Source: CAZDCD01 sp964503885 (GTDB lineage Bacteria > Bacteroidota > Bacteroidia > Bacteroidales > UBA10428). Taken from it: a DNA stretch of 64,000 nt. Location: contig CAZDCD010000003.1 in NCBI GenBank assembly GCA_964503885.1, forward strand, positions 182,763 through 246,762, in the 5' to 3' direction. The notes below the pieces were generated by a model, which was given only the letters and a program-made list of their open reading frames with translations, did no database searches and had not been told where the DNA came from. Shown here piece after piece: positions 36,453-45,904 of the stretch; position 1 is the stretch's first letter, and every line of letters starts with the position of its first letter. The position numbers and the translations under genes are program-made.

Positions 36453-37250
36453 TCAGGTAGGTTTGACTCTCGAAGCCAATATATAATACAGCCAGGGAAA
36501 GAAACGCCGGATATATACCATGGTAATTTCCAAACCGCCGATAACCGTTTCCCTCCTGTTTTTTCTAATCGCCCTGATAACCCTTCGAACAAATACGTCT
36601 ACAGGAACTCCATGGGCCTGACCTTCATCCATGATACCATAATTCGAGCCGTCTTTTGTAATGGCATGCACCGATATATCTGTGGCTATCCGTCCCGGAC
36701 AAATAATGGTTATTTTGATGTTTTTTCGCTTCAGCTCACTCCTTAACGTGTCGAAAAAGCCATGCAGAGCATGTTTTGAAGCTGAATAGGATGATCGCAA
36801 CGGTATACCAAATTTACCAACAATACTGCTCATGACTACAATATGCCCCCCACCCGATTGTATCATCAAAGGCACTAATGCTTTAGTTATGGTGATGGTT
36901 CCGAAAAAATTTATTTCGAATATTTTCCGGTCGACATCAACCGGTGTTTCAATGACATATGACCGCTGGCTGATGCCGGCGTTATTTACCAGGAAGTCAA
37001 TCTTTTCGTGCATTTCCTTAACCCGACGTATTGCCTCATCTACCGAACTGTTATCAGACAAATCGACCGGGATTACATCAACTCTAACCGCATGTTTAAG
37101 GATCAGCTCAGAAGCGATAAGTCCGAGCTTTTCACTGTTCCGCGCGGACAATATAAGATCTGCGCCCAACCTGGCAAATTCTCCTGCAAGTGCCTCGCCG
37201 ATACCTGAAGACGCACCGGTTATCCAAATTGTTCTACCCTTAAAATTCAA
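36453..37250 (-). CDS. Short-chain dehydrogenase/reductase (SDR)
   Basis: A 265-residue Rossmann-fold oxidoreductase. The cofactor motif is TGASSGIGEALA, the NNAG motif follows (LVNNAGISQRSY), and the catalytic Tyr-Lys pair is in YSASKHALHG. Membrane-associated homologues act on sphingoid, acyl or steroid ketones, but the substrate is not evident. The start is a TTG at 37250; no ATG is available, because two codons upstream stands the TAG stop of the acyltransferase gene in the same frame. The C-terminal hydrophobic segment (MVYIRRFFPWLYYILAS) suggests membrane association. Confidence 0.85.
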   Translation of the reverse strand: MNFKGRTIWITGASSGIGEALAGEFARLGADLILSARNSEKLGLIASELILKHAVRVDVIPVDLSDNSSVDEAIRRVKEMHEKIDFLVNNAGISQRSYVIETPVDVDRKIFEINFFGTITITKALVPLMIQSGGGHIVVMSSIVGKFGIPLRSSYSASKHALHGFFDTLRSELKRKNIKITIICPGRIATDISVHAITKDGSNYGIMDEGQAHGVPVDVFVRRVIRAIRKNRRETVIGGLEITMVYIRRFFPWLYYILASRVKPT

Positions 37251-37256
37251 CCTGAT

Positions 37257-38621
37257 CTACGTTAAATATTTTCCTGCAATATGGTCCATTATTTTCACGA
37301 TCTCCTCTCGTTCTTTTACCAGCAGTATTGAGTTACGGCTTTTTTTTCTGAATCCGGAAAGAAACGATAATTTCGCCTTGTTTTTAATAGACCAAATATA
37401 ATAATTATAAGCAAAAAATCCGGTGAGTGGCATTAGAACAATATACATCCATGTATAAACCGGTCCCGGAATAAAGATGCCTGCTAAAATACCTGCAAGA
37501 ACATAATAGAGGGGGAACAGCACCATTCCCAAACCAAATTTTATCGAACTGTGAAATTGCCGGTCTCTTATTTTCCTGACAAATCGTTCCGGAATCTTAT
37601 AAGGAATGAAGTTATTGATCAGACCAATCAGGTAAAGGGGAGACAGCAGATACAATGCAATACGTTTTGTAATTTCAGAAGAAGCAGAGAAATGATTCTT
37701 TTCAACGATCCAGTCGCGTAAATTATTGATTTTTAAATTCCTGTTATAGGCACTGACATGTTCATTGAGAACTTTCAGGGCGTCTTTATTGTCTTCAAAC
37801 TGTCTGTCGAGTATCTCAATCATTTTCCGGTCGGCTCTAAACCTGTCCAGAAGTGAATCCCCTTTAATGCCCAATAATGTACGCATACTGCGATTGTAAA
37901 TTGTTCTCAGGTGCATATACATACTGTAATATCCTTCATTCCGGATATTGATGATCAGTTTGCTGATTTCAGAGGAGAGCCTGTCTCTGAGTTCATTCAT
38001 GGCCGTAACTTTATCACCTGTAGATTGCGGATAATATTCGCATACTTCCACCGGCTTCCCGAAGTTAATAAAGATTGTGGATCTGAAATTGGAATGACTG
38101 GCATAATCAAGGCCCACCGGCACAATTTTTACTCCCGGTTTCTCACGGTAATCTTCCTGCCCAATGAACGCTATCCTGAATATCCCTTTAACCAGAGGCC
38201 TTAATCTCCTTTTTTCTCCATGGTTTCCTTCAGGGAACATGATAAGGGGATTGAATTTATTGCGCAGAACCGATAGTGTTTTGTCAAAGATCTCTTCGTT
38301 TTTCCTGACGTTTTCAATACCATCACGTATCCTGTATATAGGCATGATATTCAGGAAATTGAGAATGTGTACGAGGAATTTGCCCTTAAAGATATCCGAC
38401 CTGGCTAAAAATACGCTTTGAAATGGTGTGTTGCAAACAAATGCAAGTGCATCCATAAGAGCGTTCTGATGGTTTGGAGCAATGATCACAGGTTGATTAC
38501 GCGGAATATTGTGTACATTATTCACATATATTTTCCTGTAAAAAATCCTGTAACATAAATTCACGTATCGCTGAACAAGCCAATAATCCCATGTCCACTG
38601 ATCGATTGTCCTTTTGCCCAT
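37257..38621 (-). CDS. Lysophospholipid/glycerol-phosphate acyltransferase (PlsC family)
   Basis: A 454-residue membrane-bound acyltransferase. The catalytic NHQNALMDAL motif (HX4D, near residue 52) and the FPEGNHGEKRRLRPLVKG motif (near residue 130) are clear. Two hydrophobic segments lie in the C-terminal third (about 340-405). The family acylates lysophosphatidate or related acceptors, but this longer form with a C-terminal membrane part is distinct from standard PlsC (about 240 residues). It lies 12 bases after the symporter gene. It shares a reading frame with the downstream SDR across a single TAG. Confidence 0.88.
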   Translation of the reverse strand: MGKRTIDQWTWDYWLVQRYVNLCYRIFYRKIYVNNVHNIPRNQPVIIAPNHQNALMDALAFVCNTPFQSVFLARSDIFKGKFLVHILNFLNIMPIYRIRDGIENVRKNEEIFDKTLSVLRNKFNPLIMFPEGNHGEKRRLRPLVKGIFRIAFIGQEDYREKPGVKIVPVGLDYASHSNFRSTIFINFGKPVEVCEYYPQSTGDKVTAMNELRDRLSSEISKLIINIRNEGYYSMYMHLRTIYNRSMRTLLGIKGDSLLDRFRADRKMIEILDRQFEDNKDALKVLNEHVSAYNRNLKINNLRDWIVEKNHFSASSEITKRIALYLLSPLYLIGLINNFIPYKIPERFVRKIRDRQFHSSIKFGLGMVLFPLYYVLAGILAGIFIPGPVYTWMYIVLMPLTGFFAYNYYIWSIKNKAKLSFLSGFRKKSRNSILLVKEREEIVKIMDHIAGKYLT

Positions 38622-38633
38622 TTGTATGCAGAA

Positions 38634-39590
38634 TTACGATTTGTTAAGGGGTTTTATCGACCAGAAAGCGGCAATGCCAAGGCCCGACAGAATATGCCAT
38701 ATTCCCCACCAGGCTGCAATGAATGCCATACCACCAATCGCCAGATCGCTTGGAAATATTTTAGGATTGAACAACAATACGAGTGCAAGACCCGAATTCT
38801 GAATGCCGGTTTCTAATGATACTGCCCTGCGGTCATACCTGGATAAACCCATACCCGTGGCAAAGAAGAATCCGGTTAAAAGAGCCATGGCATTATGAAT
38901 CAGTACAATAATAAAAATATACTTAATATACCTGAGAAAGTACTCGTAATTATTTGAAAAAGCCAAAGCCACAATAGCGGCAAAAAGAAGTATGGACAGG
39001 ATTTTAATAGGTTTCACGATCCGCCGGGTCAAATTCGGAAACTTATGATTCACAAAAATACCAATGGCCATGGGTATTCCCAGCAAAATGAATACGGTCT
39101 GGAACATCTGCCATGGATTGATTTCAAGGGGCCTGAGCAGAACGTCGGAATTTAGCAGTGAAATGAAATTGGTATATACTCCTCCCCATATGGCAAAATT
39201 CAGGGGAGTCAATACAATGGCAGCAATTGTAGCAATTGCTGTAAGACTCACAGATAATGCAATATTGCCTTTTGCAAGCGACGTAATAAAATTGGAAATG
39301 TTACCTCCGGGACAGGAGGCAACAAGAATCATTCCCATGGCAATAGTGGGGGTGATATATGCTCTTAAAACAGTTACCATCAGTACTGTTACCATAGGCA
39401 ACAAAAGAAACTGCGAGATAAACCCTACTATGGTTGATTTGGGTTTGAAAATAATATTTTTGAAATGCTCCAATCTGATCTGCAGAGCCACTCCAAACAT
39501 AATAAAAGCCAGTGTGAGGTTTAAGACAAAAAGTCCCTGCTGTGAGAAATTCAGCCTGACATTATCCAGCGTTTGCAGTGATTCAATCAT
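38634..39590 (-). CDS. Bile acid:sodium symporter (BASS) family transporter
   Basis: A 318-residue protein with nine to ten membrane segments. The sodium-binding motif region CPGGNISNFITSLAKGNIALSVSLT matches the conserved discontinuous helix of the BASS/SBF family. Members carry bile acids, pyruvate, pantoate, steroid sulfates or organic anions; the substrate here is unknown. It opens the minus-strand cluster symporter-acyltransferase-SDR-VOC, whose enzymes would suit metabolism of a hydrophobic carboxylate. Confidence 0.88.
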   Translation of the reverse strand: MIESLQTLDNVRLNFSQQGLFVLNLTLAFIMFGVALQIRLEHFKNIIFKPKSTIVGFISQFLLLPMVTVLMVTVLRAYITPTIAMGMILVASCPGGNISNFITSLAKGNIALSVSLTAIATIAAIVLTPLNFAIWGGVYTNFISLLNSDVLLRPLEINPWQMFQTVFILLGIPMAIGIFVNHKFPNLTRRIVKPIKILSILLFAAIVALAFSNNYEYFLRYIKYIFIIVLIHNAMALLTGFFFATGMGLSRYDRRAVSLETGIQNSGLALVLLFNPKIFPSDLAIGGMAFIAAWWGIWHILSGLGIAAFWSIKPLNKS

Positions 39591-39735
39591 AATTCAGGAT
39601 TTTAGTTCATCGAAAAAATGGTTATTTTTGGTTTAGTGCGCAGAATTATATATTTGAAAATACCTGGCGCCTAAGTTAACAAAATTTCAATAGTTGTATG
39701 CCTTAAGGTATTCTGTTACCCAAAAACCAAAGCGT

Positions 39736-40257
39736 ATGGATTTGATCACCAACCATTTTAAAACAATTGACTGTAAAAAGATAACAGATAATGTGTTCAG
39801 GCTTATCGACGATGAATGGATGCTAATCACGGCAGGAATACCTGAAAATTTCAATACAATGACTGCAAGCTGGGGATTAATGGGTATTTTGTGGAACAAA
39901 CCTATAGCTATTTGTTTTATACGTCCACAGAGGTATACCTTCGCGTTTACAGAACACCAAGATTATTACACTCTGAGTTTTTTTCACGAAGAGCACAGAT
40001 CAATATTAAATTTCTGCGGTACAAAATCGGGAAGGAATACAGATAAAATTAAAGAAACCGGATTAATACCGTTACTCACTGAACATGGAAATATAGGCTA
40101 CCTTCAGGCAAGGATGGTACTTGAGTGCAGGAAAATATATGCTGACCGGATACATGAAAACGGTTTCATCGATGCAGGAATAATCAGCAAGAACTATCCC
40201 ACAAAGGATTTTCATAAATTTTACATTGGACAGATCGTACAGAGTTATATAAAATAG
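39736..40257 (+). CDS. Flavin reductase-like FMN-binding protein
   Basis: The ATG at 39736 gives a 173-residue protein (an in-frame start 14 codons earlier is less likely). The split-barrel flavin reductase fold is indicated by NTMTASWGLMGILWNKPIA, IRPQRYTFAFTEHQDYYTLSFF and the C-terminal YPTKDFHKFYIGQIVQ. Such proteins bind FMN and reduce it with NAD(P)H or take part in redox reactions; in Bacteroidota they are common single genes. The specific electron donor is unknown. Confidence 0.85.
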   Translation: MDLITNHFKTIDCKKITDNVFRLIDDEWMLITAGIPENFNTMTASWGLMGILWNKPIAICFIRPQRYTFAFTEHQDYYTLSFFHEEHRSILNFCGTKSGRNTDKIKETGLIPLLTEHGNIGYLQARMVLECRKIYADRIHENGFIDAGIISKNYPTKDFHKFYIGQIVQSYIK

Positions 40258-40396
40258 ATAAACAATTTTTAGTCATATAGTTAAATATTTTTTTTGAATA
40301 CAACCAATTCACTTACAGTAAATGTTCTATATATTCAAAAACACTCCCTGGCAAATAAACCGTTACATGTTAAATACCAACATTAAATCAAAGCAC

Positions 40397-41248
40397 ATGA
40401 AAGCACTACTTTTCTCAATGATTTTGCCGGGTATATTCTTTTCCTCATACAGCCAGGATACGCTGCAAACAGATACAACCAGGTACTGGAAGCATGGTGG
40501 CCTGATAAGCCTGAATATTGCACAGACCTCATTTTCCAATAGCTGGCAGGCTGGCGGTGAAAAATCTTTTGCAGCTCTGGGGTTGTTAAATACAAATGCC
40601 TCTTATGTAAAAAACAAGTCATCGTGGGAATCTGCGCTAAGCATTAAATACGGTCTGACCAAACTGGGAAACGCTCAATCCAGAAAAACAGATGATGATT
40701 TTGAAATATCATCGAAATACGGCTATGAAGCATACAAAAAATGGTATTACAGTGCCTCACTCAGCTTTAAGACACAGATGGACAAAGGATACAGTGAAGC
40801 TAGAAGCGATTCGGTAATCTCGCGTTTTTTGGCTCCCGCATACCTGCTAATAACATTGGGTATGGACTTTAAACCGAATGAGTTCTTTTCTTTGGCAATT
40901 TCACCTGTAACCGGTAAGATCACGATCGTAAACAATGATCAGTTTTCCCAGGAAGGACGGTTCGGGGTTGAACCGGGCAAAAAGGTCAGGTATGAGTTTG
41001 GAGCGTCGCTGATATCAACGCTGAAAAAGGATATTGTTAAAAATGTATCGCTTGACACAAAGCTGGGATTATTTTACAATTATCTGGATAAACCGCAACT
41101 CGATGTGAACTGGGACATTCTACTGAATATGAAGATAAACAAGTTACTGTCTGCCAATATAATTTTTCAGTTGTTGTATGACAAAGACCAGATTGATAAA
41201 GTACAACTCAAAGAGCTTCTTGGTGTTGGATTAACATTTAAATTCTGA
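40397..41248 (+). CDS. DUF3078 domain protein, exported
   Basis: The ATG at 40397 gives 283 residues with a signal peptide (MKALLFSMILPGIFFSSYSQ) and a beta-rich mature domain (WKHGGLISLNIAQTSFSNSW, ending LKELLGVGLTFKF), typical of DUF3078 outer-membrane barrel-like proteins of Bacteroidota. The upstream in-frame start at 40322 would add 25 residues before the signal peptide and is unlikely. The function is not known. A terminator follows directly. Confidence 0.87.
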   Translation: MKALLFSMILPGIFFSSYSQDTLQTDTTRYWKHGGLISLNIAQTSFSNSWQAGGEKSFAALGLLNTNASYVKNKSSWESALSIKYGLTKLGNAQSRKTDDDFEISSKYGYEAYKKWYYSASLSFKTQMDKGYSEARSDSVISRFLAPAYLLITLGMDFKPNEFFSLAISPVTGKITIVNNDQFSQEGRFGVEPGKKVRYEFGASLISTLKKDIVKNVSLDTKLGLFYNYLDKPQLDVNWDILLNMKINKLLSANIIFQLLYDKDQIDKVQLKELLGVGLTFKF

Positions 41249-41272
41249 TCGCGACTAAACAGGCATTTCATG

Positions 41273-41300
41273 AAAAAGCGCCCTAAATCAGGCGCTTTTT
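41273..41300 (+). terminator. Intrinsic terminator after the DUF3078 gene
   Basis: AAAAAGCGCC and GGCGCTTTTT pair across an 8-base loop, giving a 10-base stem with a T run. It starts 25 bases after the DUF3078 stop. The symmetrical A/T flanks could also work for the opposite strand. Confidence 0.85.
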
Positions 41301-41507
41301 GTGTGTCAGTGAGAGTCTGAAAAAATAACGCGATAATGAACATAACGATTTGCTCGGATCGCAAGGTAGATCATTTTCAGCGCAAATTCCAGTAGATTTT
41401 GGTGAAGCATTACACCGGGTTTATCAACGGATCAAAATTCGTGAGAAACTGCGTAAATTTTTATGGTAGGTATATTCCTGTTTTATGTTCTGTACATTAA
41501 CCAACAA

Positions 41508-42869
41508 TCACCGGTTGTATTTAAAAACATAATACCTCCACGGACTTAAAGTCAGTTCTGTGCTGTCATTGAAAGATACACTTGTCCCTTCAAAGATCTC
41601 TTTCAGGGTACCCAGCTTATACGGAGGGATGACGGTATAGGTCATCGACCTGTCACTTAAGTTACATACTGTCAAAACTTTATCTCCTTTCTTTTCCCTA
41701 ATAAAAGCAAAAACCATGCTATCAGCAGGGGTAGAAAGCACCTCGAGCGTCCCCCCTTCGCTTCCATTAAACAATGCCTTATTTCTTTCTTTGAGACCTG
41801 TGAGTGTTTTGTAAAAATTGCTAAACCTGTATTCATCCCAGGAAATGGTATCTTTTTCAAAAAATTTCAGTCTTCTGTTAAATGCAGATTCCTGCCCATT
41901 ATAAATCAGAAGCATTCCGGGCAGTGTGGCTGCAAGTACAGCAAATGTCTGTGCGCCCTTTCCCAACCGTTCAAATTCAGTCCCATTCCAGGAGTTCTCA
42001 TCATGGTTCGAAGTAAACTCCATCAGGTAAGAATCAGGCGGATACACTGAATCAACCCACTGATAATGCTCTGCGATACTAAAGGCACACTTTTCTTTGC
42101 CGGCAATCTGGTTGAAGATATGATGCAATTTCCAGTCGTAGGTCATATCAAATGCTTTTTCATTTAACTCAGGCTGATCGGATTCTGCAAGCATGAACAC
42201 GGGTTTTACTTCTTCGAGTCGTGGTCTTAATTCATTCCAAAAATCTACCGGAACCATATGAGCCACGTCACATCTGAATCCGTCGATATCTGTTTCTCTC
42301 AACCACCATCTCATGGTTTTAATCATGTATTCCCTCATGCCTGGATTCGAATAATCAAATCGTATGACATCGGTCCAGTCGAACGGTGATACAAAATTTC
42401 CTACCGAATCCTTCAGGTAATATTCAGGATGCGTAATGACCAGTGCGTTATCCCACGAAGAATGGTTTGGAACCCAGTCAATAATAACTTTCATCCCTAT
42501 GTCATGTATTGCAATAACAAGGTTTTTAAAATCATCCATTGTACCAAATTCCGGATTGATCGCCTGATAGTCTTTCACCGAATAGTAACTACCCAGGGGG
42601 CCTTTCCTGTTTTTTTCGCCTATCGGATTTATGGGCATAAGCCAGACTATATCAATTCCCATTTTCTTAAGTCTCGGCAGATGAGCCCTAAAGGCGGTAA
42701 ACGTACCTTCTGGTGTAAACTGTCTGAGATTTACTTCATATATCACTGCATTACGGGTCCATTCCGGATGATTTATACGAGGCTGATCTGTTTTCTTTCC
42801 TGTTGCAGAGGAGAGAAGTATACCTTGTATCAGAAAGATGATTATGATTTTTGGGGTTGTATGCTTCAT
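41508..42869 (-). CDS. Exported GH13 alpha-amylase family enzyme
   Basis: A 453-residue glycoside hydrolase with an N-terminal signal segment (IIIIFLIQGILLSSATG). The four GH13 motifs are visible: DWVPNH (131-136), GFRCDVAH with the nucleophile Asp201, LAESDQPE with the acid Glu229, and TSNHDENSW with Asp290. It probably hydrolyses short malto-oligosaccharides in the periplasm. It is the last gene of the transporter-pgmB-GH65-GH13 operon, 30 bases after the GH65 gene. The GH13 subfamily and product pattern cannot be set without alignment. Confidence 0.92.
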   Translation of the reverse strand: MKHTTPKIIIIFLIQGILLSSATGKKTDQPRINHPEWTRNAVIYEVNLRQFTPEGTFTAFRAHLPRLKKMGIDIVWLMPINPIGEKNRKGPLGSYYSVKDYQAINPEFGTMDDFKNLVIAIHDIGMKVIIDWVPNHSSWDNALVITHPEYYLKDSVGNFVSPFDWTDVIRFDYSNPGMREYMIKTMRWWLRETDIDGFRCDVAHMVPVDFWNELRPRLEEVKPVFMLAESDQPELNEKAFDMTYDWKLHHIFNQIAGKEKCAFSIAEHYQWVDSVYPPDSYLMEFTSNHDENSWNGTEFERLGKGAQTFAVLAATLPGMLLIYNGQESAFNRRLKFFEKDTISWDEYRFSNFYKTLTGLKERNKALFNGSEGGTLEVLSTPADSMVFAFIREKKGDKVLTVCNLSDRSMTYTVIPPYKLGTLKEIFEGTSVSFNDSTELTLSPWRYYVFKYNR

Positions 42870-42899
42870 AACTTAAGTATCATTAAAGTACATTTAAAT

Positions 42900-45221
42900 T
42901 TACCATTCCATGCAATCGCTTGTAACCACCTCAAGTTCTTTTTCAAGCAAGTAGGGGGTATTGTTCACCAGGATATTCAGATAGCTGTCAGAGTGATTCT
43001 CAAGCCTGATTTTTCCTTTTGCAACCAATACTTCAATTACTGACTCTCTGAAATATACACGAAAAGAATACTTTTTCCAGTTTACAGGTATCAGGGGATG
43101 AAACGCAGGCATATCGTTTTTGATCCTCAGTCCTCCGAAGCCTATCACAATTGCCATCCATGTGCCTGCCATACTGGTGATATGCAATCCCTCACGGACT
43201 TCATTGTTATAATCATCCAGATCGAGCCTTGAGGTTCTCAGGTAGAGTTCATATGCCTTTTCAATATTGCATATCCTGGAAGCAACTATAGCATGGATAC
43301 AGGCTGATAAGGAAGACTCGTGTACGGTACGCTGTTCATAAAACTCGAAATTTCTTCGGATAATTTCGTGATCATACCGGTCGTCAAAAAGGAAAATACC
43401 CTGCAATACGTCTGCCTGTTTAATAAAGCAGGATCGAAGAATGCGGTCCCAGGACCAGTGTTGGTTGATGGGTCTTTCATCAGGATCAAGATCATGTACA
43501 GTGAGAAGCTCTTTATCGAGGTATCCATCCTGTTGAAGAAAAATTCCGTTTTCCTCATCCACAGGAAAATACATATTTTTCATGATCTCGGTCCATTCTG
43601 CAGTTTCATTTTCCTTGTCAAACGCCCATTTTTCGGAGATCTCTTTAAACCGATCAGGAAAATTTGTTTTCACAAATTCAATACTTTCCATGGCGTATTT
43701 CAGGCACCATTCAGCCATGGTATTCGTATACCAGTTATTGTTTACATTATTCTCATATTCATTGGGACCCGTAACCCCCAGAATCACATACTTGTTCTTT
43801 ACCTTTGAAAACGAGACCCTTTGTTTCCAAAACCTTGCGATACCAATAAGTACCTCGAGGCCATACCTGGCAAGATAACCGGTATCACCCGTATACCTGA
43901 TGTAATTATAAATGGCATAAGCAATGGCGCCATTACGGTGGATCTCTTCAAAAGTGATCTCCCATTCATTATGGCATTCTTCACCGTTCATAGTAACCAT
44001 CGGATATAAGGCAGCACCGTGATCAAAACCCAGCTTCTGAGCATTTTCAATTGCCTTTCCGAGGTTTCTGTACCGGTAAATCAGCAAATTGCGGGCAACT
44101 GACTTAGGGGCTGTGCTGAGAAAAAACGGTATCCCGAAGGCCTCTGTATCCCAATAAGTAGATCCTCCGTATTTTTCACCGGTGAATCCTTTCGGGCCTA
44201 TGTTCAGTCTGGGATCGTCTCCCCTGTATGTCTGGTTTAGCTGGAATATATTAAACCGGATACCCTGCTGTGCATCGGTATCACCCTCTATCTTTATATC
44301 ACTATGTTCCCATATTTCCTGCCAGCATGAACTGTGCTCTTTAAAAAGCGAATCAAAACCAAGAGTTAAAGCCTCATCTGCCTTTTTCTCCGCTTCAGCC
44401 CTGATCTTTTCCGGTGAACAATACAATGAGTTGATCACTGCAACATACTTAAAAAGGGTAACTTCCTGTCCTTCTTTCAGGTTAACATTTACGGAATTTT
44501 CAGCATAAAGGGCAGAATGAAAGGATATGGTTTCCTTAATTGATTTAGTACCCGATGCGGCCACCCGAAAACGCATTGCAAATCCGGCAGTGAAGCCTGT
44601 TTTTCTTGTAACAGCTTCAAGGTAAGCTTTTCCCGGAGATGAATCCGAAACTGTGAGATCCCAGAATTTTTCATTATAGTTGGCATCTTCATTGTAAATA
44701 TCTCCGTTGAGATAAGGGATCAGCTTAACCGGTCCGCTAAAGTTAAGGGTTTTAACCGCATACCGGATCACACCGAGTTCCTTTCTGTGCATACTCAGAA
44801 ATCGGGTACAGTTCACCTCAATCATTTTACCGGTATGACTCTCTGCAACAAACCGGCGCGATAGCGTGCCTTCTTTCATATTCAAAACCCGTAAAAATTC
44901 ATGGGTCTTCCATTTCGCAAGATCAAGCGATTCATCCTCAACAAGTACAGCAATTCCAATCCAGTTCGGTGAATTCACCACCTTGGCAAAGTATTCGGGA
45001 TATCCGTTTTTCCACCATCCGACACGTGTTTTATCGGGATAGTAGATCCCGGCAATATACGAGCCCGACAGTGAATTCCCGGAGTATAACTCTTCGGAGT
45101 TGGCCCGTTGTCCCATCCTGCCATTACCAAGACTGAAAATGCTTTCTGAAGCCCTTTGGTTTGAAGGAACAAATCCCTCCTCGATGATCAGCCACGGATC
45201 GATTTTCAGATACCTGTTCAT
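42900..45221 (-). CDS. GH65 family phosphorylase, probable maltose phosphorylase
   Basis: A 773-residue cytoplasmic enzyme without signal peptide, of usual GH65 length. It would split maltose with phosphate into glucose and beta-glucose-1-phosphate. The motif GVTGPNEYENNVNNNWYTN holds the catalytic acid Glu488, equivalent to that of known maltose phosphorylases. YWDTEAFGIPF (366-376) is another family motif. GH65 also contains kojibiose, nigerose and trehalose phosphorylases; maltose is favoured by the alpha-glucan context. The start ATG overlaps the pgmB stop by 4 bases, and the beta-phosphoglucomutase uses its product. Confidence 0.92.
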   Translation of the reverse strand: MNRYLKIDPWLIIEEGFVPSNQRASESIFSLGNGRMGQRANSEELYSGNSLSGSYIAGIYYPDKTRVGWWKNGYPEYFAKVVNSPNWIGIAVLVEDESLDLAKWKTHEFLRVLNMKEGTLSRRFVAESHTGKMIEVNCTRFLSMHRKELGVIRYAVKTLNFSGPVKLIPYLNGDIYNEDANYNEKFWDLTVSDSSPGKAYLEAVTRKTGFTAGFAMRFRVAASGTKSIKETISFHSALYAENSVNVNLKEGQEVTLFKYVAVINSLYCSPEKIRAEAEKKADEALTLGFDSLFKEHSSCWQEIWEHSDIKIEGDTDAQQGIRFNIFQLNQTYRGDDPRLNIGPKGFTGEKYGGSTYWDTEAFGIPFFLSTAPKSVARNLLIYRYRNLGKAIENAQKLGFDHGAALYPMVTMNGEECHNEWEITFEEIHRNGAIAYAIYNYIRYTGDTGYLARYGLEVLIGIARFWKQRVSFSKVKNKYVILGVTGPNEYENNVNNNWYTNTMAEWCLKYAMESIEFVKTNFPDRFKEISEKWAFDKENETAEWTEIMKNMYFPVDEENGIFLQQDGYLDKELLTVHDLDPDERPINQHWSWDRILRSCFIKQADVLQGIFLFDDRYDHEIIRRNFEFYEQRTVHESSLSACIHAIVASRICNIEKAYELYLRTSRLDLDDYNNEVREGLHITSMAGTWMAIVIGFGGLRIKNDMPAFHPLIPVNWKKYSFRVYFRESVIEVLVAKGKIRLENHSDSYLNILVNNTPYLLEKELEVVTSDCMEW

Positions 45222-45886
45222 ACACTCTTCAATTCTACTGTTTTTAATAAATCATCTGCAGAATAATTTATAAATGAGGGTATTACACGGTATGCTTTCC
45301 TGAGTAGTTTTTGATCTCCTACACCAATAGCGTGCATTCCTGCAGAAAGTGCTGCATCGATACCTGCTGCTGCATCTTCAAATACAAGACAATATTGCGG
45401 ATCAATGTGCAACTCCTCTGCGCATTTAAGAAATATTTCAGGATCGGGCTTTCCGCGGGTGATATTAGTTCCGTCGACAATACTGTCGAACATTTCTGTC
45501 AGTTCCAGCTTTTCCATGATCATTCCTGTATTTTTACTCGCAGAACCAACTGCAGTTTTCAATCCTAAGTTTTTAACACCGGTAAGAAAATCCATAAACC
45601 CGGGCAATATTTCATCTTTCGAGATCAGGCGAATGTATCCGACATACCAGTTGTTTTTCTTTTCTGCAAGAACCGTTTTTTCTTCTTCAGGAATGATGAT
45701 TCCGAATAGCCGGAGTAAAATATCCAGTGATTCGAGCCTTCCGATTCCTTTCAGTCTTTCATTGTGTTCGGTGGTAAGGTTTTTATTGAAGACCTCCCGG
45801 GCGAGTCTTTTCCATGCCAGGTAATGGTATTTTGCCGTATCTACAATAACGCCATCAAGATCGAAAAGGCACGCCGATATTTTCAT
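45218..45886 (-). CDS. pgmB: Beta-phosphoglucomutase
   Basis: The ATG at 45886 gives a 222-residue HAD-superfamily enzyme (an in-frame TTG two codons earlier is less likely). It converts beta-glucose-1-phosphate to glucose-6-phosphate. The motif CLFDLDGVIVDT holds the nucleophile Asp9 and acid/base Asp11, with AVGSASKNTGMI (motif II) and VFEDAAAGIDAALSAGM (motif IV). Genetic coupling to the GH65 phosphorylase strongly supports this role over other HAD phosphatases. Confidence 0.94.
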   Translation of the reverse strand: MKISACLFDLDGVIVDTAKYHYLAWKRLAREVFNKNLTTEHNERLKGIGRLESLDILLRLFGIIIPEEEKTVLAEKKNNWYVGYIRLISKDEILPGFMDFLTGVKNLGLKTAVGSASKNTGMIMEKLELTEMFDSIVDGTNITRGKPDPEIFLKCAEELHIDPQYCLVFEDAAAGIDAALSAGMHAIGVGDQKLLRKAYRVIPSFINYSADDLLKTVELKSV

Positions 45887-45904
45887 TTTCAATTTTCCAA
45901 TCCG

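Noticed and set aside
41329..41469. A short plus-strand frame with protein-like sequence (QIPVDFGEALHRVYQRIKIR) after the DUF3078 terminator
   Set aside because: It lacks an ATG, is under 50 codons and follows a terminator. It could be a remnant of an older gene, but I cannot support a call.
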